Shown: positions 1-7,396, counted from the first letter of the stretch. The stretch: DNA of 34,336 bases from Cardiobacteriaceae bacterium (GCA_017934275.1 JAGBJT010000043.1:1-34336); one strand, 5' to 3'. Notes: generated by a model from the letters alone, not told the origin. Numbers and translations are program-made.

Positions 1-2
1 AA

Positions 3-194
3 GCCGAAGGACCGTGGGAAACCAGCGTCGCGGTTGCTAGCGTAGTGCCGATAGTCAAACCATTTACCAAAGGCAAAAAGGCTTTCGATGGTTTAAATAA
101 GGCGGAAGATGCTGCTAAAGCTGCTAAAAACACTGCAACAGGAGGTAAAAAATACAGAGAAGAGTGCGGGAAAATCTCAAAAACAAGCAAATAA
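3..194 (+). CDS. C-terminal linker fragment of a polymorphic toxin (5' end outside window, frameshifted)
   Basis: Open from the left edge in frame 3. It reads AEGPWETSVAVASVVPIVKP, then a Lys/Ala-rich linker (GLNKAEDAAKAAKNTAT), and stops at 192-194. The linker also occurs at 869-948 in front of a second toxin domain, so it is the conserved junction where toxin C-termini are exchanged. Near position 140-146 this copy has one extra base (ggaggtaaa against ggggtaaa in the other copy), which moves the toxin domain into frame 1. The parent protein (MafB-, RHS- or CdiA/FhaB-like) cannot be told from this piece. I infer one gene broken by, or misread at, a single base. Confidence 0.6.
   Translation, partial: AEGPWETSVAVASVVPIVKPFTKGKKAFDGLNKAEDAAKAAKNTATGGKKYREECGKISKTSK
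88..168 (+). repeat. Toxin-linker direct repeat, copy A
   Basis: 81 bp that match 869-948 with a handful of substitutions and one extra base in copy A (gga-ggt against gg-ggt near 141-145). It encodes the GLNKAEDAAKA...KNTEKSA linker. Such linkers are the homology used to swap toxin tips in polymorphic toxin loci. Confidence 0.85.
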
Positions 195-492
195 CCACAT
201 CGATGCAAAAACAACTAGCAACAACATTGCTAATGGACACGCTTATGAAAAACATGTTGTTAAACAAAAAGAGTTTACAGATCTGGGAATAAAAACTAGA
301 GCTCAATTTGCTGAACATATTGAAAGAATCATAAATAATCCAAGCGATGTTAAAAAACTGGAAAATGGTAGAACTGCTTATTGGGATGATAAAACTGGAA
401 CGATTGTCATAGTTAATCCAAAAGCAAAAGACAGTGGTTCGGCTTATAGACCTACCGATGGCAAAGATTATTTTAATAGAAGGATTAAATAA
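109..492 (+). CDS. Toxin C-terminal domain, CdiA-CT/BECR-like nuclease (separated from its linker by a +1 shift)
   Basis: This frame continues the linker (NTEKSAGKSQKQ) and then carries a compact domain at about residues 40-127. Visible features are GHAYEKHV (H44, H49), NGRTAYWDDKTGTIVIVNP (R88, D93) and DSGSAYRPTDGKDYF (R114). This layout, with an early His pair, an NGR-aY strand, a TGT-V-I strand and a YRP...YF ending, matches my memory of CdiA C-terminal tRNase-like domains of the barnase/EndoU/colicin/RelE group; that is family knowledge, not a search result. The ATG at 109 lies inside the linker and is probably not the true start. The natural product is the fusion with the upstream frame. 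An immunity gene follows 5 nt downstream, the standard toxin-immunity layout. Substrate unknown. Confidence 0.65.
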   Translation: MLLKLLKTLQQEVKNTEKSAGKSQKQANNHIDAKTTSNNIANGHAYEKHVVKQKEFTDLGIKTRAQFAEHIERIINNPSDVKKLENGRTAYWDDKTGTIVIVNPKAKDSGSAYRPTDGKDYFNRRIK

Positions 493-497
493 ATTCT

Positions 498-833
498 ATG
501 AAGATAATATTTAAAGGCAGGGAAACTACTTTAATAAGTTTAGATGCAAAATCCTTAAAGTTTATTAAAGAAGCATTTAATAATGTCGCAACAAATTTTA
601 TTCCAGAAGAATTTGAAACCATAATTGGCTGTGAATATGAAGATTTTTTACATATTTATCATCAAATACATTCCATAACAGGTGATGAACTACACATCAA
701 AAACGAATACAATTTGACGATTTACAATGTATTAAACGAATCTACTCACGCCATTGGAATAAAAGGCATGTCGCCATACAACAAAAAATATCTCGATGAC
801 TTAATGGACATACTAGCCAGTGTAATCGATTGA
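498..833 (+). CDS. Probable immunity protein for the upstream toxin domain
   Basis: A 111-residue acidic cytosolic-type protein with no signal peptide or membrane segment, beginning 5 nt after the toxin stop. I do not recognise a named immunity family. The assignment rests on size, acidity, tight spacing to a toxin domain and the terminator right after it (840-868). The upstream sequence aggattaaataaattct gives only a weak ribosome-binding site, which would fit translational coupling to the toxin. The expected role is to bind and block the nuclease domain encoded at 109-492 in the producing cell and its siblings. Confidence 0.6.
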   Translation: MKIIFKGRETTLISLDAKSLKFIKEAFNNVATNFIPEEFETIIGCEYEDFLHIYHQIHSITGDELHIKNEYNLTIYNVLNESTHAIGIKGMSPYNKKYLDDLMDILASVID

Positions 834-839
834 ACATAC

Positions 840-868
840 GCGGAAGAATTTTCTTCCGCTGTTTTTTT
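840..868 (+). terminator. Rho-independent terminator after the first immunity gene
   Basis: Inverted repeat gcggaag / cttccgc around an aatttt loop, followed by tgttttttt. It closes the first toxin-immunity unit and leaves the following cassette (869 onward) outside that transcript. Confidence 0.7.
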
Positions 869-948
869 ATGGTTTAAACAAGGCGGAAGATGCTGCTAAA
901 GCTACTAAAAATACTGCGACAGGGGTAAAAAATACAGAGAAGAGTGCG
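869..948 (+). repeat. Toxin-linker direct repeat, copy B (start of silent cassette)
   Basis: 80-bp partner of 88-168. It starts abruptly, directly after the terminator of the first unit, with no start codon in frame. This is the mark of an orphan (silent) toxin cassette. Copy B keeps the linker and toxin in one frame, which identifies copy A as the one carrying the extra base. Confidence 0.85.
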
Positions 949-1431
949 AGTAATTCTGGCAAAACGAACAAAAATGAAACTCAAGCAGTCAAAGATTTAA
1001 CAAAAACAAAAATCGAAACGGGCAAACAAAATAAACACATTGAAGGCACAAATGAATACAAAACCGCTGGTCAAAATAACAGTAGAAGTATTCTAACAGC
1101 TGATCCACAATCTTTAACTTCCAAATTCGGCACAGGAGAACAAATTGGAAATATATAGTCGTTTCACTTCAAAATAATACTGCGTTGGCTTCACCTCGCC
1201 GTATTCCGCATACTGTCTTCGGCTCGCCGCCTTGTCTTATTTTGAATTGAAACGACTATACCTGTAGGACAACCAGGTTCAAAAGAAAGAATTGATTTTG
1301 GAAAAAATATTGGTTATCACATCGAACAAGGTAGCACAACAAAAACTCCAACAACTGTCGGAACTGTTCATTACAGTAAAAAAGGGGCACATATTGTTCC
1401 TGCTCGCCCAAAATCAAATCAGCAAAAGTAA
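871..1431 (+). pseudogene. Silent toxin cassette, polymorphic toxin type 50 (Ntox50)-like, split by a mobile element
   Basis: Frame 1 reads GLNKAEDAAKATKNTATGVK from 871, then GKQNKHIEGTNEY and SKFGTGEQIGNI, and stops at 1156-1158 on the first codon of an inserted repeat. After the repeat the same frame resumes at 1261 with PVGQPGSKERIDFGKNIGYH, then TPTTVGTVHYSKKGAHIVPARP, ending at 1431. The NKHI.GTNEY...G..KERIDFGK..G......TPTT....HYSK.G.HIVPARP pattern is what I know as the type-50 toxin domain. There is no start codon upstream of the linker, so the cassette is silent and would need recombination with an expressed toxin gene; the insertion breaks it further. Confidence 0.7.
1156..1258 (+). 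mobile_element. Correia-like miniature inverted-repeat element, copy 1 (inside toxin cassette)
   Basis: 103 bp with ends TAGTCGTTTCACTTCAAAAT and ATTTTGAATTGAAACGACTA, flanked by TA on both sides (1154-1155, 1259-1260). The interior carries GC-rich blocks (cctcgccgtatt, ggctcgccgccttgtc) that can pair with each other. Removing the element and one TA leaves ggaaatatacct, reading G-N-I-P in frame, so this copy gives direct evidence of TA target duplication. Its size and TATAGT ends resemble Neisseria Correia elements, but the internal sequence differs from the Correia sequence I know. No transposase is encoded. Confidence 0.85.
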
Positions 1432-1435
1432 AACG

Positions 1436-1732
1436 ATGGATACTAAAACGCGAATTTCTTTACTGCTTTCTGCACAAAGAGCATTGTTAGGGGAAATTAC
1501 ACCAAATATCAGACAAATACTTGTAGGTTTGGTCGATAAAACCATTCAATTTGTCGTTATTTTTGATGGTGAAATATCCGAAGATGATGAAGATAATATG
1601 TCCTGTGTTGGAACAGAAATTATTTCTGATTTTTGTGATTTGTTTATCAATGAGCAATTCCTTTCTGTTTCTCCACCTAATAGATATGAAATACCAGAAG
1701 ATTACTTATTGGTTTATGCAAGAAAGGAGTAA
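1436..1732 (+). CDS. Probable immunity protein of the silent Ntox50-like cassette
   Basis: The frame is open from 1292, but the upstream part overlaps the toxin domain. The ATG at 1436, 4 nt after the toxin stop, gives a 98-residue protein starting MDTKTRISLLLSAQRALLGE. Visible blocks are LLLSAQRALLGEITPNIRQI, a VVIFDGEISEDDEDNMSC stretch, and a C-terminal LLVYARKE. I recall a small family with this AQRALLGEvTPnlR...fDGEiSEed layout sitting beside toxins, so the immunity role is family memory plus position. It is acidic, cytosolic and intact, unlike its toxin. No strong ribosome-binding site is visible, which fits coupling to the toxin frame. Confidence 0.6.
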   Translation: MDTKTRISLLLSAQRALLGEITPNIRQILVGLVDKTIQFVVIFDGEISEDDEDNMSCVGTEIISDFCDLFINEQFLSVSPPNRYEIPEDYLLVYARKE

Positions 1733-1745
1733 AAGGTGAAAAAAT

Positions 1746-1776
1746 AAAGCGGAAGAGTTAAATCTTCCGCTTTATT
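1746..1776 (+). terminator. Terminator after the second immunity gene
   Basis: Stem aaagcggaag / cttccgcttt around an 8-nt loop, followed by att. It resembles the terminator at 840-868 (same gcggaag stem), in keeping with cassettes duplicated as units. Confidence 0.65.
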
Positions 1777-1820
1777 ACATTCAACGCAATTCAAAATTAA
1801 GACAATGCAGTGGGCTCATA

Positions 1821-1921
1821 TAGTCGTTCCATTTCAAAATAATACTGCGGGAGCTTCCTCGCCGTATTCTGATACTGTCTTTAAGCTCGCTGCCTTGTCT
1901 TATTTTGAACTGAAACGACTA
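1821..1921 (+). mobile_element. Correia-like element, copy 2
   Basis: 101 bp, ends TAGTCGTTCCATTTCAAAAT and TTTTGAACTGAAACGACTA, flanked by TA (1819-1820, 1922-1923). It shares gttccatttc, tctttaagctcgct and gaactgaaac with copy 5 at 33853, so these two form a subfamily distinct from copies 1, 3 and 4. The rest of the gene-free stretch 1733-2083 holds only the terminators at 1746 and 2023. Confidence 0.8.
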
Positions 1922-2022
1922 TATTTATTTGCAAAACAAATCTGCCGCCCGCGACGCGGAGTCAAATCCTTTTTTTTCTGCGATTTATTCCTGCGTAAAT
2001 CATTTCAACTTAAATAAAAAAA

Positions 2023-2045
2023 CGGCAAGAGTATTACTCTTGCCG
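2023..2045 (-). terminator. Terminator of the TonB-dependent receptor gene
   Basis: Perfect 9-bp stem cggcaagag / ctcttgccg with a 5-nt loop, preceded on the plus strand by aaaaaaa, which is a U run for the minus-strand transcript. It lies about 40 nt after the receptor stop codon. Confidence 0.75.
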
Positions 2046-2083
2046 CTTTTTAGTTTCACCGTTAAATCAATAAAACCACACTC

Positions 2084-4486
2084 TTAATCAAATTTATAAC
2101 CAAATTCAAGCCAAATTTGCCGTCCTAAATCGTAGCTTGTTCCCGAACTACTTTTATCGGAAGTGTTTTGTTTATTGAGCAAGTTATAAACATTGTATTC
2201 CGCACCCAATTTCATATCCCAAGTAAAGCGGCTGGGAATGCGCATTTCGTCGTAAAAATCCAGCCATTTATAACCGTTCATATTGGTGTAATCACCGTAA
2301 TTAGCGAGGGCGTAATATTCCCCTGTATAGCCAAATTTTTTATACGATGATGTCCAATTAAAGGTGTTATTTAAGTTCCATTTACCACCCAACATATTCC
2401 ATTCTGAATTTGTATTTAACTTAACGGTATAAGGACTGGAAAAGTTTTGAGTTGTTTGCGGTCTTTGGGAATAACGAATAATCTCACCGTTATACATAAT
2501 GTAATAGTCATTCAATTCATAGTTCGACACTGAACCGTAATCCACGAAATTGCGTTTAGTATCCGTCCAATCCAGAGATAATTTAACCGTGTTATCCACA
2601 CCATAAATATTGATTGGTTCTTTATTTTCCAGCATCAAACTCACTACATTTGTGCGACTTTTTCCTTCATTTGTATAAAAATAGTAGTTACTTGTGTATT
2701 TATCATCATCTTTTCCATCTTCTCCTATTCCGTCGGAATAAAGCCCTGTTTTCCAACGGCGGCGGATATCGTCTTTGCCTTCACGGTAAATATATTTTCC
2801 CGTGAAATCCCAATTGCCAACTTGTTGATTGATTGCAAAAGATAATTCATCGGTATGCGGAACTTTTAGATCGCTGTAACGGGTATCGTCTTTGGTTTTG
2901 GTGTAGCAATTTGTATCTTTTGTGCCATCGCATTCGTGGTCGGCTTCAAACCAATCTTTGCCTGGATCGTTACGGCGGTAAGAAGTCATCAAACTATCAA
3001 TACCGTCTTGTAGTTTTAAGCCATAAATCTGCCCTTCGTAATATCTATTCGCACCGAAAGTCAGGCTGGTTTTATATTTTGAGTTATCGTCGAAATTCCA
3101 CGGTGCTTGATAATCAATTGAAAGTCGCGGTGCTTTTGTAGTCTGCTCGGCAAATTGGCTTCTATCAATCCGAATACCAGGACGAACACCTAATTCACCG
3201 TATTTTTTATTGTCTCCCAAGGAAAAACGGATATCGTCTTGCAGGAAAAACGCGAGATTTTTATCGGTTATTTTGAATTTTGCAGGCTCGTAGTAATAGC
3301 CGTAAGTGAAAAATTGTCCGTATAAATACTTCGGCAAACGGTATGTACCTCCTGTGTATGGATTTGTATACTCTTCCACCACAGCATTTACCCCATCGGT
3401 GTAATTATTGATGGTATTTTGAGCATCGGTGCGGTTAGAAATATAAGCAACGGACGGATCGCAGAATTGCATATCGGTTTGCAAACAGCGCTCTTGTTGT
3501 TCTTTGGTCATATAGCTTGGATTATTAGCTTTCGAACCAGTTGAAGCCCGCCAAAAACCTTTATCTCGCTCATAAGTTGCATCAAGATATTCAAATTCGA
3601 AACCAGCTTTAATTTTGTGCTCGATGTTTTCGCCCGTTTTGAACGGTGTCAGGTCAATTTTGAAGGTATCTTTCAAGGCAGTTTCGGTTTGAATTCCTGG
3701 AACATAACCGCCTTCACGGGCAATTCCGCCCCAAGTACTCCAATTTTTATTTTCACTGGAAATCCAATACCGCAAAGCGTCATAACCGTTTGCTTCGTTT
3801 TCGTCGGATTTAATTGAATAGTTCAATTCATTAGAAATCTTACCGATATCGGTGTTTATATATTGATTGGCGGTAATAATATGACCACCGTGATTTATAT
3901 CCGTCCAAGTATTCGGGCTCGTGCCAGGAATATAAACTCTTTCCGAACTCGGTGCATATGTATAAGAGAATTCTAAATTTACATCTTCCGTTGGGTCATA
4001 ATAGACTTTTGCCATTCCGTTATAGTTATAATTTTTCTTATTAACTTTATATTTGTGATAACCGCCGCTTTTTTCGAGCGGAGTTGCGTAATTAGCATAA
4101 GTCTCGTCATCGACATATTCGTTTGATAAATAAAGCGGAATTTTTGAATAAGTTCGATCTAATTGCCAAACAACACCGAGCTCTTGCGTCGGTTTTGCCT
4201 CACCTGAAATTTGCGTAACCTGCTTGTAATATTCAGGCTGATTTGTAGAAAAATCGCTGGTATAAGCCCTTGAAAAATCCTTTTGCTTATCTTCTTGAAT
4301 GTGATATTTCGTCAAGGAATGCGGAAAACCTTTGTCGTAATTACCGTTTGTATATTTATGACTAATTTTTACCGCCAAATCTTTTTCGGGCTTTTTGATT
4401 TTTGCCTCAACCACACCGCCGCTAAAACTACCGTGCGAAGCATCGACATTCATATCCTGCACTTCAATGCTGTCTAATAAATCCAC
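2084..4486 (-). CDS. TonB-dependent receptor, C-terminal part (plug end and beta-barrel), separated by frameshift
   Basis: 800 codons from a GTG at 4486, opening with DLLDSIEVQDMNVDASHGSF and SGGVVEAKIKKP, the end of a TonB-receptor plug domain. It continues as a long series of amphipathic, aromatic-rich beta strands and ends LEFGYKFD, close to the usual aromatic C-terminus of an outer-membrane barrel. The plug start is in the next frame upstream (4495-5226). The two frames overlap only around 4490-4505, in an aaagtaaagtataagt stretch, where one added base would join them. Together they would make about 1045 residues, a normal size for the large members of this family. The ligand cannot be read from the sequence; iron or another metal chelate is the usual guess. 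Confidence 0.8.
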   Translation of the reverse strand: MDLLDSIEVQDMNVDASHGSFSGGVVEAKIKKPEKDLAVKISHKYTNGNYDKGFPHSLTKYHIQEDKQKDFSRAYTSDFSTNQPEYYKQVTQISGEAKPTQELGVVWQLDRTYSKIPLYLSNEYVDDETYANYATPLEKSGGYHKYKVNKKNYNYNGMAKVYYDPTEDVNLEFSYTYAPSSERVYIPGTSPNTWTDINHGGHIITANQYINTDIGKISNELNYSIKSDENEANGYDALRYWISSENKNWSTWGGIAREGGYVPGIQTETALKDTFKIDLTPFKTGENIEHKIKAGFEFEYLDATYERDKGFWRASTGSKANNPSYMTKEQQERCLQTDMQFCDPSVAYISNRTDAQNTINNYTDGVNAVVEEYTNPYTGGTYRLPKYLYGQFFTYGYYYEPAKFKITDKNLAFFLQDDIRFSLGDNKKYGELGVRPGIRIDRSQFAEQTTKAPRLSIDYQAPWNFDDNSKYKTSLTFGANRYYEGQIYGLKLQDGIDSLMTSYRRNDPGKDWFEADHECDGTKDTNCYTKTKDDTRYSDLKVPHTDELSFAINQQVGNWDFTGKYIYREGKDDIRRRWKTGLYSDGIGEDGKDDDKYTSNYYFYTNEGKSRTNVVSLMLENKEPINIYGVDNTVKLSLDWTDTKRNFVDYGSVSNYELNDYYIMYNGEIIRYSQRPQTTQNFSSPYTVKLNTNSEWNMLGGKWNLNNTFNWTSSYKKFGYTGEYYALANYGDYTNMNGYKWLDFYDEMRIPSRFTWDMKLGAEYNVYNLLNKQNTSDKSSSGTSYDLGRQIWLEFGYKFD

Positions 4487-4494
4487 ATCAATAC

Positions 4495-5226
4495 TTATAC
4501 TTTACTTTGCGCGCGACCGCGAGGACGACCGAGCCAAGAGCCGTGATTCCAGCTTGTTCCGTCCGTTCCCGTTGCAGCGGGATCGATGCGAGAAGTCAAG
4601 CTTGCACCGTCCAAAGTTATTTTGTTCGAGTAATACTTTCCGCCTGAAATCGAAATATTTTTCGGATCAATTTGACCAGGATTAGTCGAAGAATTAGATG
4701 TATTCGAATATCGGACATTTGGCAGCGTTCGAAGCGCAGATGCAATATCACCGTTACCCGTTGATGATGTTTGCAATTGTTGGCGGTTTATTTTTGCGGT
4801 GTATTCATTTGTCTTATTATTCTGGACACCTGTAACCGTAATTATGCCTAAATCACTACTCACCGCTGATGTTGTATTACTTTGACTGATATTTGTATAT
4901 TGATTATCTGTATTTGTAATATTTTCGCTATCTTCAACTATTCCAACATCGCCATAATTTTGCGGTAAAACGCTTGTATCAATAAATTCATTTGGCAATG
5001 TTGTTGCTATTTCAGCGTTATTTGTAATACTTGGTAATTCATTTGGAATAACTATGCCGTAACTTGTCGTATTTTGAGCTACAAATTGATTAGCTTGCGG
5101 TTCGGCTTCACCAAAATTTATCGCGGAAACACGAGAGACTGGCGCGGTGAATTCTTCGGCAAAACTAGCGGTTGAAACAATGGTGGCGACTGCATAAGTT
5201 AATTTTTTGTGGTTAATTTGCGACAT
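4495..5226 (-). CDS. TonB-dependent receptor, N-terminal part (signal peptide, TonB box, plug), separated by frameshift
   Basis: 243 residues, opening MSQINHKKLTYAVATIVSTA then SFAEE, a plausible signal peptide. A long Asn/Thr/Ser-rich linker follows, then GIITVTGVQ (TonB-box-like, about residue 125), and plug motifs LPNVRYSNT, NISISGGKYYSNKITLDGAS and WLGRPRGRAQ. It then runs into a stop at 4495 instead of continuing to IDVDLLDSIEV in the other frame. Start choice: ATG at 5226 with aggac about 6 nt upstream on the minus strand. Most of the plug is here, so this fragment alone cannot form a channel. Either the gene is broken, or one base is missing in the assembly. Confidence 0.8.
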   Translation of the reverse strand: MSQINHKKLTYAVATIVSTASFAEEFTAPVSRVSAINFGEAEPQANQFVAQNTTSYGIVIPNELPSITNNAEIATTLPNEFIDTSVLPQNYGDVGIVEDSENITNTDNQYTNISQSNTTSAVSSDLGIITVTGVQNNKTNEYTAKINRQQLQTSSTGNGDIASALRTLPNVRYSNTSNSSTNPGQIDPKNISISGGKYYSNKITLDGASLTSRIDPAATGTDGTSWNHGSWLGRPRGRAQSKV

Positions 5227-5258
5227 AAAAAGTCCTAATTTAGTGGTTAAAATAAAAA

Positions 5259-5277
5259 TCTAATGATAATTTTTCTT
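5259..5277 (-). promoter_or_regulatory. Possible Fur-type operator upstream of the receptor gene
   Basis: tctaatgataatttttctt contains one clear GATAAT hexamer and a second degenerate one (tctaat), within an AT-rich stretch about 35-50 nt before the receptor start. TonB receptors are often Fur-controlled. The match is partial and the surroundings are AT-rich, so chance is possible. Confidence 0.3.
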
Positions 5278-5481
5278 ATTTTAATCATTTTTTGTGGTTC
5301 TTTTACAATAAATTAAACTTTTTTTAGCAAATATGGAAAAAATTAGCAAAAATGCAAGTTGCATCTCAACGCTAAATGATTTAAGCGAAAAAAATGCTCT
5401 TTTTTTGAAAACTGCCTGTAACAAGCAGTTTTACCGCTCACACAATAAAATTCAGCGATTTTTTTGACATTAAATAATTAG

Positions 5482-5602
5482 AGGGCGCATCTAAAAATTC
5501 GTCATTCTGAACCGAAGGTGAAGAATCCTTATCAGTAGATCCTTCGCTACGCTCAGGATGACGGCGGTAAAAACCATTTTTTTTATTTTTTGGATGCGCC
5601 CT
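5482..5602. mobile_element. Second inverted-repeat element family (AGGGCGCATC ends) with an internal REP-like hairpin
   Basis: Ends AGGGCGCATCTAAAAA and, on the other strand, AGGGCGCATCCAAAAAA, 121 bp apart. Inside are cgtcattctgaaccgaagg and a near-complementary cttcgctacgctcaggatgacg, making a long imperfect hairpin of the GTCATTCTGAGCG type. One end recurs at 13251. It forms most of the leader before homoserine dehydrogenase. The rest of the gene-free stretch 5227-5623 is AT-rich, with a short aaaactgc / gcagtttt hairpin at about 5408-5433 of unknown use. Confidence 0.6.
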
Positions 5603-5623
5603 AGAGATTTTCAGGACATAAAA

Positions 5624-6967
5624 ATGAGCAAAAACCACGAAATTCAAAAAGAAATACAAATAGGCATCATCGGATACGGCACGGTTGGCAGCGGTGTCGT
5701 TGAAGTATTAGAAAAAAATAATGATGAAATTGCCCGCCGCACGGGATACCAAGTAAAAATCAAAACCGTTGCCCGCAGAAATTGGACAGGTTTTGATTGC
5801 GAAAAATTAAATTTTCACTGCACGGAAAATCCCCGCGAAATTGTCGATGATCCAGAAATCGCGGTAGTTTTAGAGCTCATCGGCGGTGAAGAACCAGCTC
5901 GCAGCTTGATTATTCAAGCGATGAAAAACTCCAAGCACATCATTACCGCCAATAAAGCACTGATTGCTGAATGTGGTGAAGAGCTATTTCAAGTCGCCAA
6001 AGAACAAGGAGTTTCGCTTTCTTATGAAGCAGCGGTTGCGGGCGGAATACCCGTAATTAAAGTGTTACGGGAGGCGATGAGCGGTAACAAAATCGACCGT
6101 GTTGCGGGAATTATTAACGGCACTTGCAATTTCATACTTTCCCAAATGCAGGAGAAAAAAGCGAATTTCGCTGATGTCTTGCATAAAGCACAAGAACTCG
6201 GTTATGCCGAAGCCGATCCGAGTTTTGATATTGACGGTATTGATGCCGCGCATAAATTGACCATTCTTGCCTCACTTGCTTTCGGTGTGCCGCTGCAATT
6301 TCAGAAGGTTTTAGTCGAAGGTATTCGCAATATCAGCGCGGAAGATATTGAAAATGCTGCCGAACTCGGTTTTGTTATCCGTCATTTAGGAATTGCCCGC
6401 CGCCGTGAAAACGGTATTGAACTTCGCACCCACCCTACTCTCATCAACGAAGATGCAATGCTGGCGCGCGTTTCTGGCGTGATGAATGCGGTGCAAATTG
6501 AAGGAAATGCCGTCGGCAAAACGCTTTATTACGGTTCAGGAGCAGGAAAATTACCGACTGCATCTGCGGTTGTTGCGGATTTAATCGACACCATTCGCGA
6601 TCTCGACGATGACCGCGCAAGCCGCATTGCACCACTTGGTTACAGCGAAATCGCCTACGACACGCTCTCTAAACATAACGAACTCTCGCCGCTTAGCCCA
6701 GATGAATTCAAAAGTGCCTTTTATTTACGGCTCGGAGTAAAAGATGAAGTAGGAACCTTGGCGCAAATCACCAAAATTCTTGCCGATAACGGGATTTCCA
6801 TCGCTTCAATTTTGCAAAAAACCGAACTTGACACCGACGGCATCGTGCCTTTGATTATTTTGACCGACCCTGTGATTGAAAAAAATATGAATTTAGCCGT
6901 CAGTGCAATTGAAAATCTACCGCAAACCGTCGGAAAATTGCAAAAAATCCGCGTCGGTAAGTTCTAA
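5624..6967 (+). CDS. hom: Homoserine dehydrogenase
   Basis: 447 residues from ATG 5624, which has tcagga 7 nt upstream. The frame is open further left, but that part runs through the inverted-repeat element. It reduces aspartate semialdehyde to homoserine with NAD(P)H, the branch point to threonine and methionine. Visible: the nucleotide-binding GIIGYGTVGSGVVE near residues 14-27, the catalytic-domain blocks SYEAAVAGGIPVIK, INGTCNFILSQM and YAEADPSFDIDGIDAAHK (substrate-binding and catalytic Asp/Lys), and a C-terminal ACT domain beginning FYLRLGVKDEVGTLAQITKI, through which threonine normally inhibits. Monofunctional type; no aspartokinase is fused. clpS follows after 28 nt. Confidence 0.95.
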   Translation: MSKNHEIQKEIQIGIIGYGTVGSGVVEVLEKNNDEIARRTGYQVKIKTVARRNWTGFDCEKLNFHCTENPREIVDDPEIAVVLELIGGEEPARSLIIQAMKNSKHIITANKALIAECGEELFQVAKEQGVSLSYEAAVAGGIPVIKVLREAMSGNKIDRVAGIINGTCNFILSQMQEKKANFADVLHKAQELGYAEADPSFDIDGIDAAHKLTILASLAFGVPLQFQKVLVEGIRNISAEDIENAAELGFVIRHLGIARRRENGIELRTHPTLINEDAMLARVSGVMNAVQIEGNAVGKTLYYGSGAGKLPTASAVVADLIDTIRDLDDDRASRIAPLGYSEIAYDTLSKHNELSPLSPDEFKSAFYLRLGVKDEVGTLAQITKILADNGISIASILQKTELDTDGIVPLIILTDPVIEKNMNLAVSAIENLPQTVGKLQKIRVGKF

Positions 6968-6995
6968 ATTTAACTTTATATATAAATTATTTGTT

Positions 6996-7319
6996 ATGAC
7001 AACAGCACTCAAAGCTACAGAAGCTATCAAAGAAAAGCAAAAAGCAACGGAAAAATTACAACCGCCAGCAAAATATGCGGTAATTCTGCATAACGATGAC
7101 TACACCACGATGGAATTTGTCGTCGATGTTTTACAGCGTTTTTTTCAGAAAAATTTGCAAGAAGCCGAAGAAATAATGCTAAAAGTGCATAACAACGGTG
7201 AAGGTATCGCGGGCATTTATCCATATGAAATCGCGGAAATGCGCGTTTTGCAAACCGAGGAATATGCTTACGAACATTCACAACCTTTGCAAGTATCGCT
7301 ACGGAAAATCGAAGATTAA
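6996..7319 (+). CDS. clpS: ATP-dependent Clp protease adaptor ClpS
   Basis: 107 residues from ATG 6996; the longer open frame overlaps hom and is not needed. ClpS hands N-degron substrates to the ClpAP protease. Visible: the N-degron pocket LHNDDYTTMEFVVDVLQRFF (Asn-Asp-Asp conserved), then KVHNNGEGIAGIYPYEIAEM with the conserved His. An N-terminal flexible tail of about 30 residues precedes the core, as in the family. ClpS is usually followed by clpA; here no clpA is present, and a terminator follows. No good ribosome-binding site is visible, so it may be translated by read-through from hom, 28 nt upstream. Confidence 0.93.
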   Translation: MTTALKATEAIKEKQKATEKLQPPAKYAVILHNDDYTTMEFVVDVLQRFFQKNLQEAEEIMLKVHNNGEGIAGIYPYEIAEMRVLQTEEYAYEHSQPLQVSLRKIED

Positions 7320-7370
7320 ATTGCACTGTCCTTAATATTTTTTCACACTATTTTGCTTATTTAGCATTCA

Positions 7371-7396
7371 AAAACGGCAGATTTTGCCGTTTTTTT
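7371..7396 (+). terminator. Terminator after clpS
   Basis: aaaacggca / tgccgtttt stem with a short loop and a run of seven T. It closes the hom-clpS unit. Confidence 0.75.

Noticed and set aside
1805-2017. 70-codon open frame after the toxin region
   Set aside because: It reads through mobile element copy 2 and has no recognisable product or ribosome-binding site.
4486-4510. Programmed frameshifting in the receptor gene
   Set aside because: No heptameric slippery site with a downstream stem is visible, and this family is not known for programmed frameshifts; mutation or sequencing error is simpler.
5558-5623. Longer start for homoserine dehydrogenase
   Set aside because: The extra codons run through the inverted-repeat element, and the ATG at 5624 has a ribosome-binding site and a normal family N-terminus.
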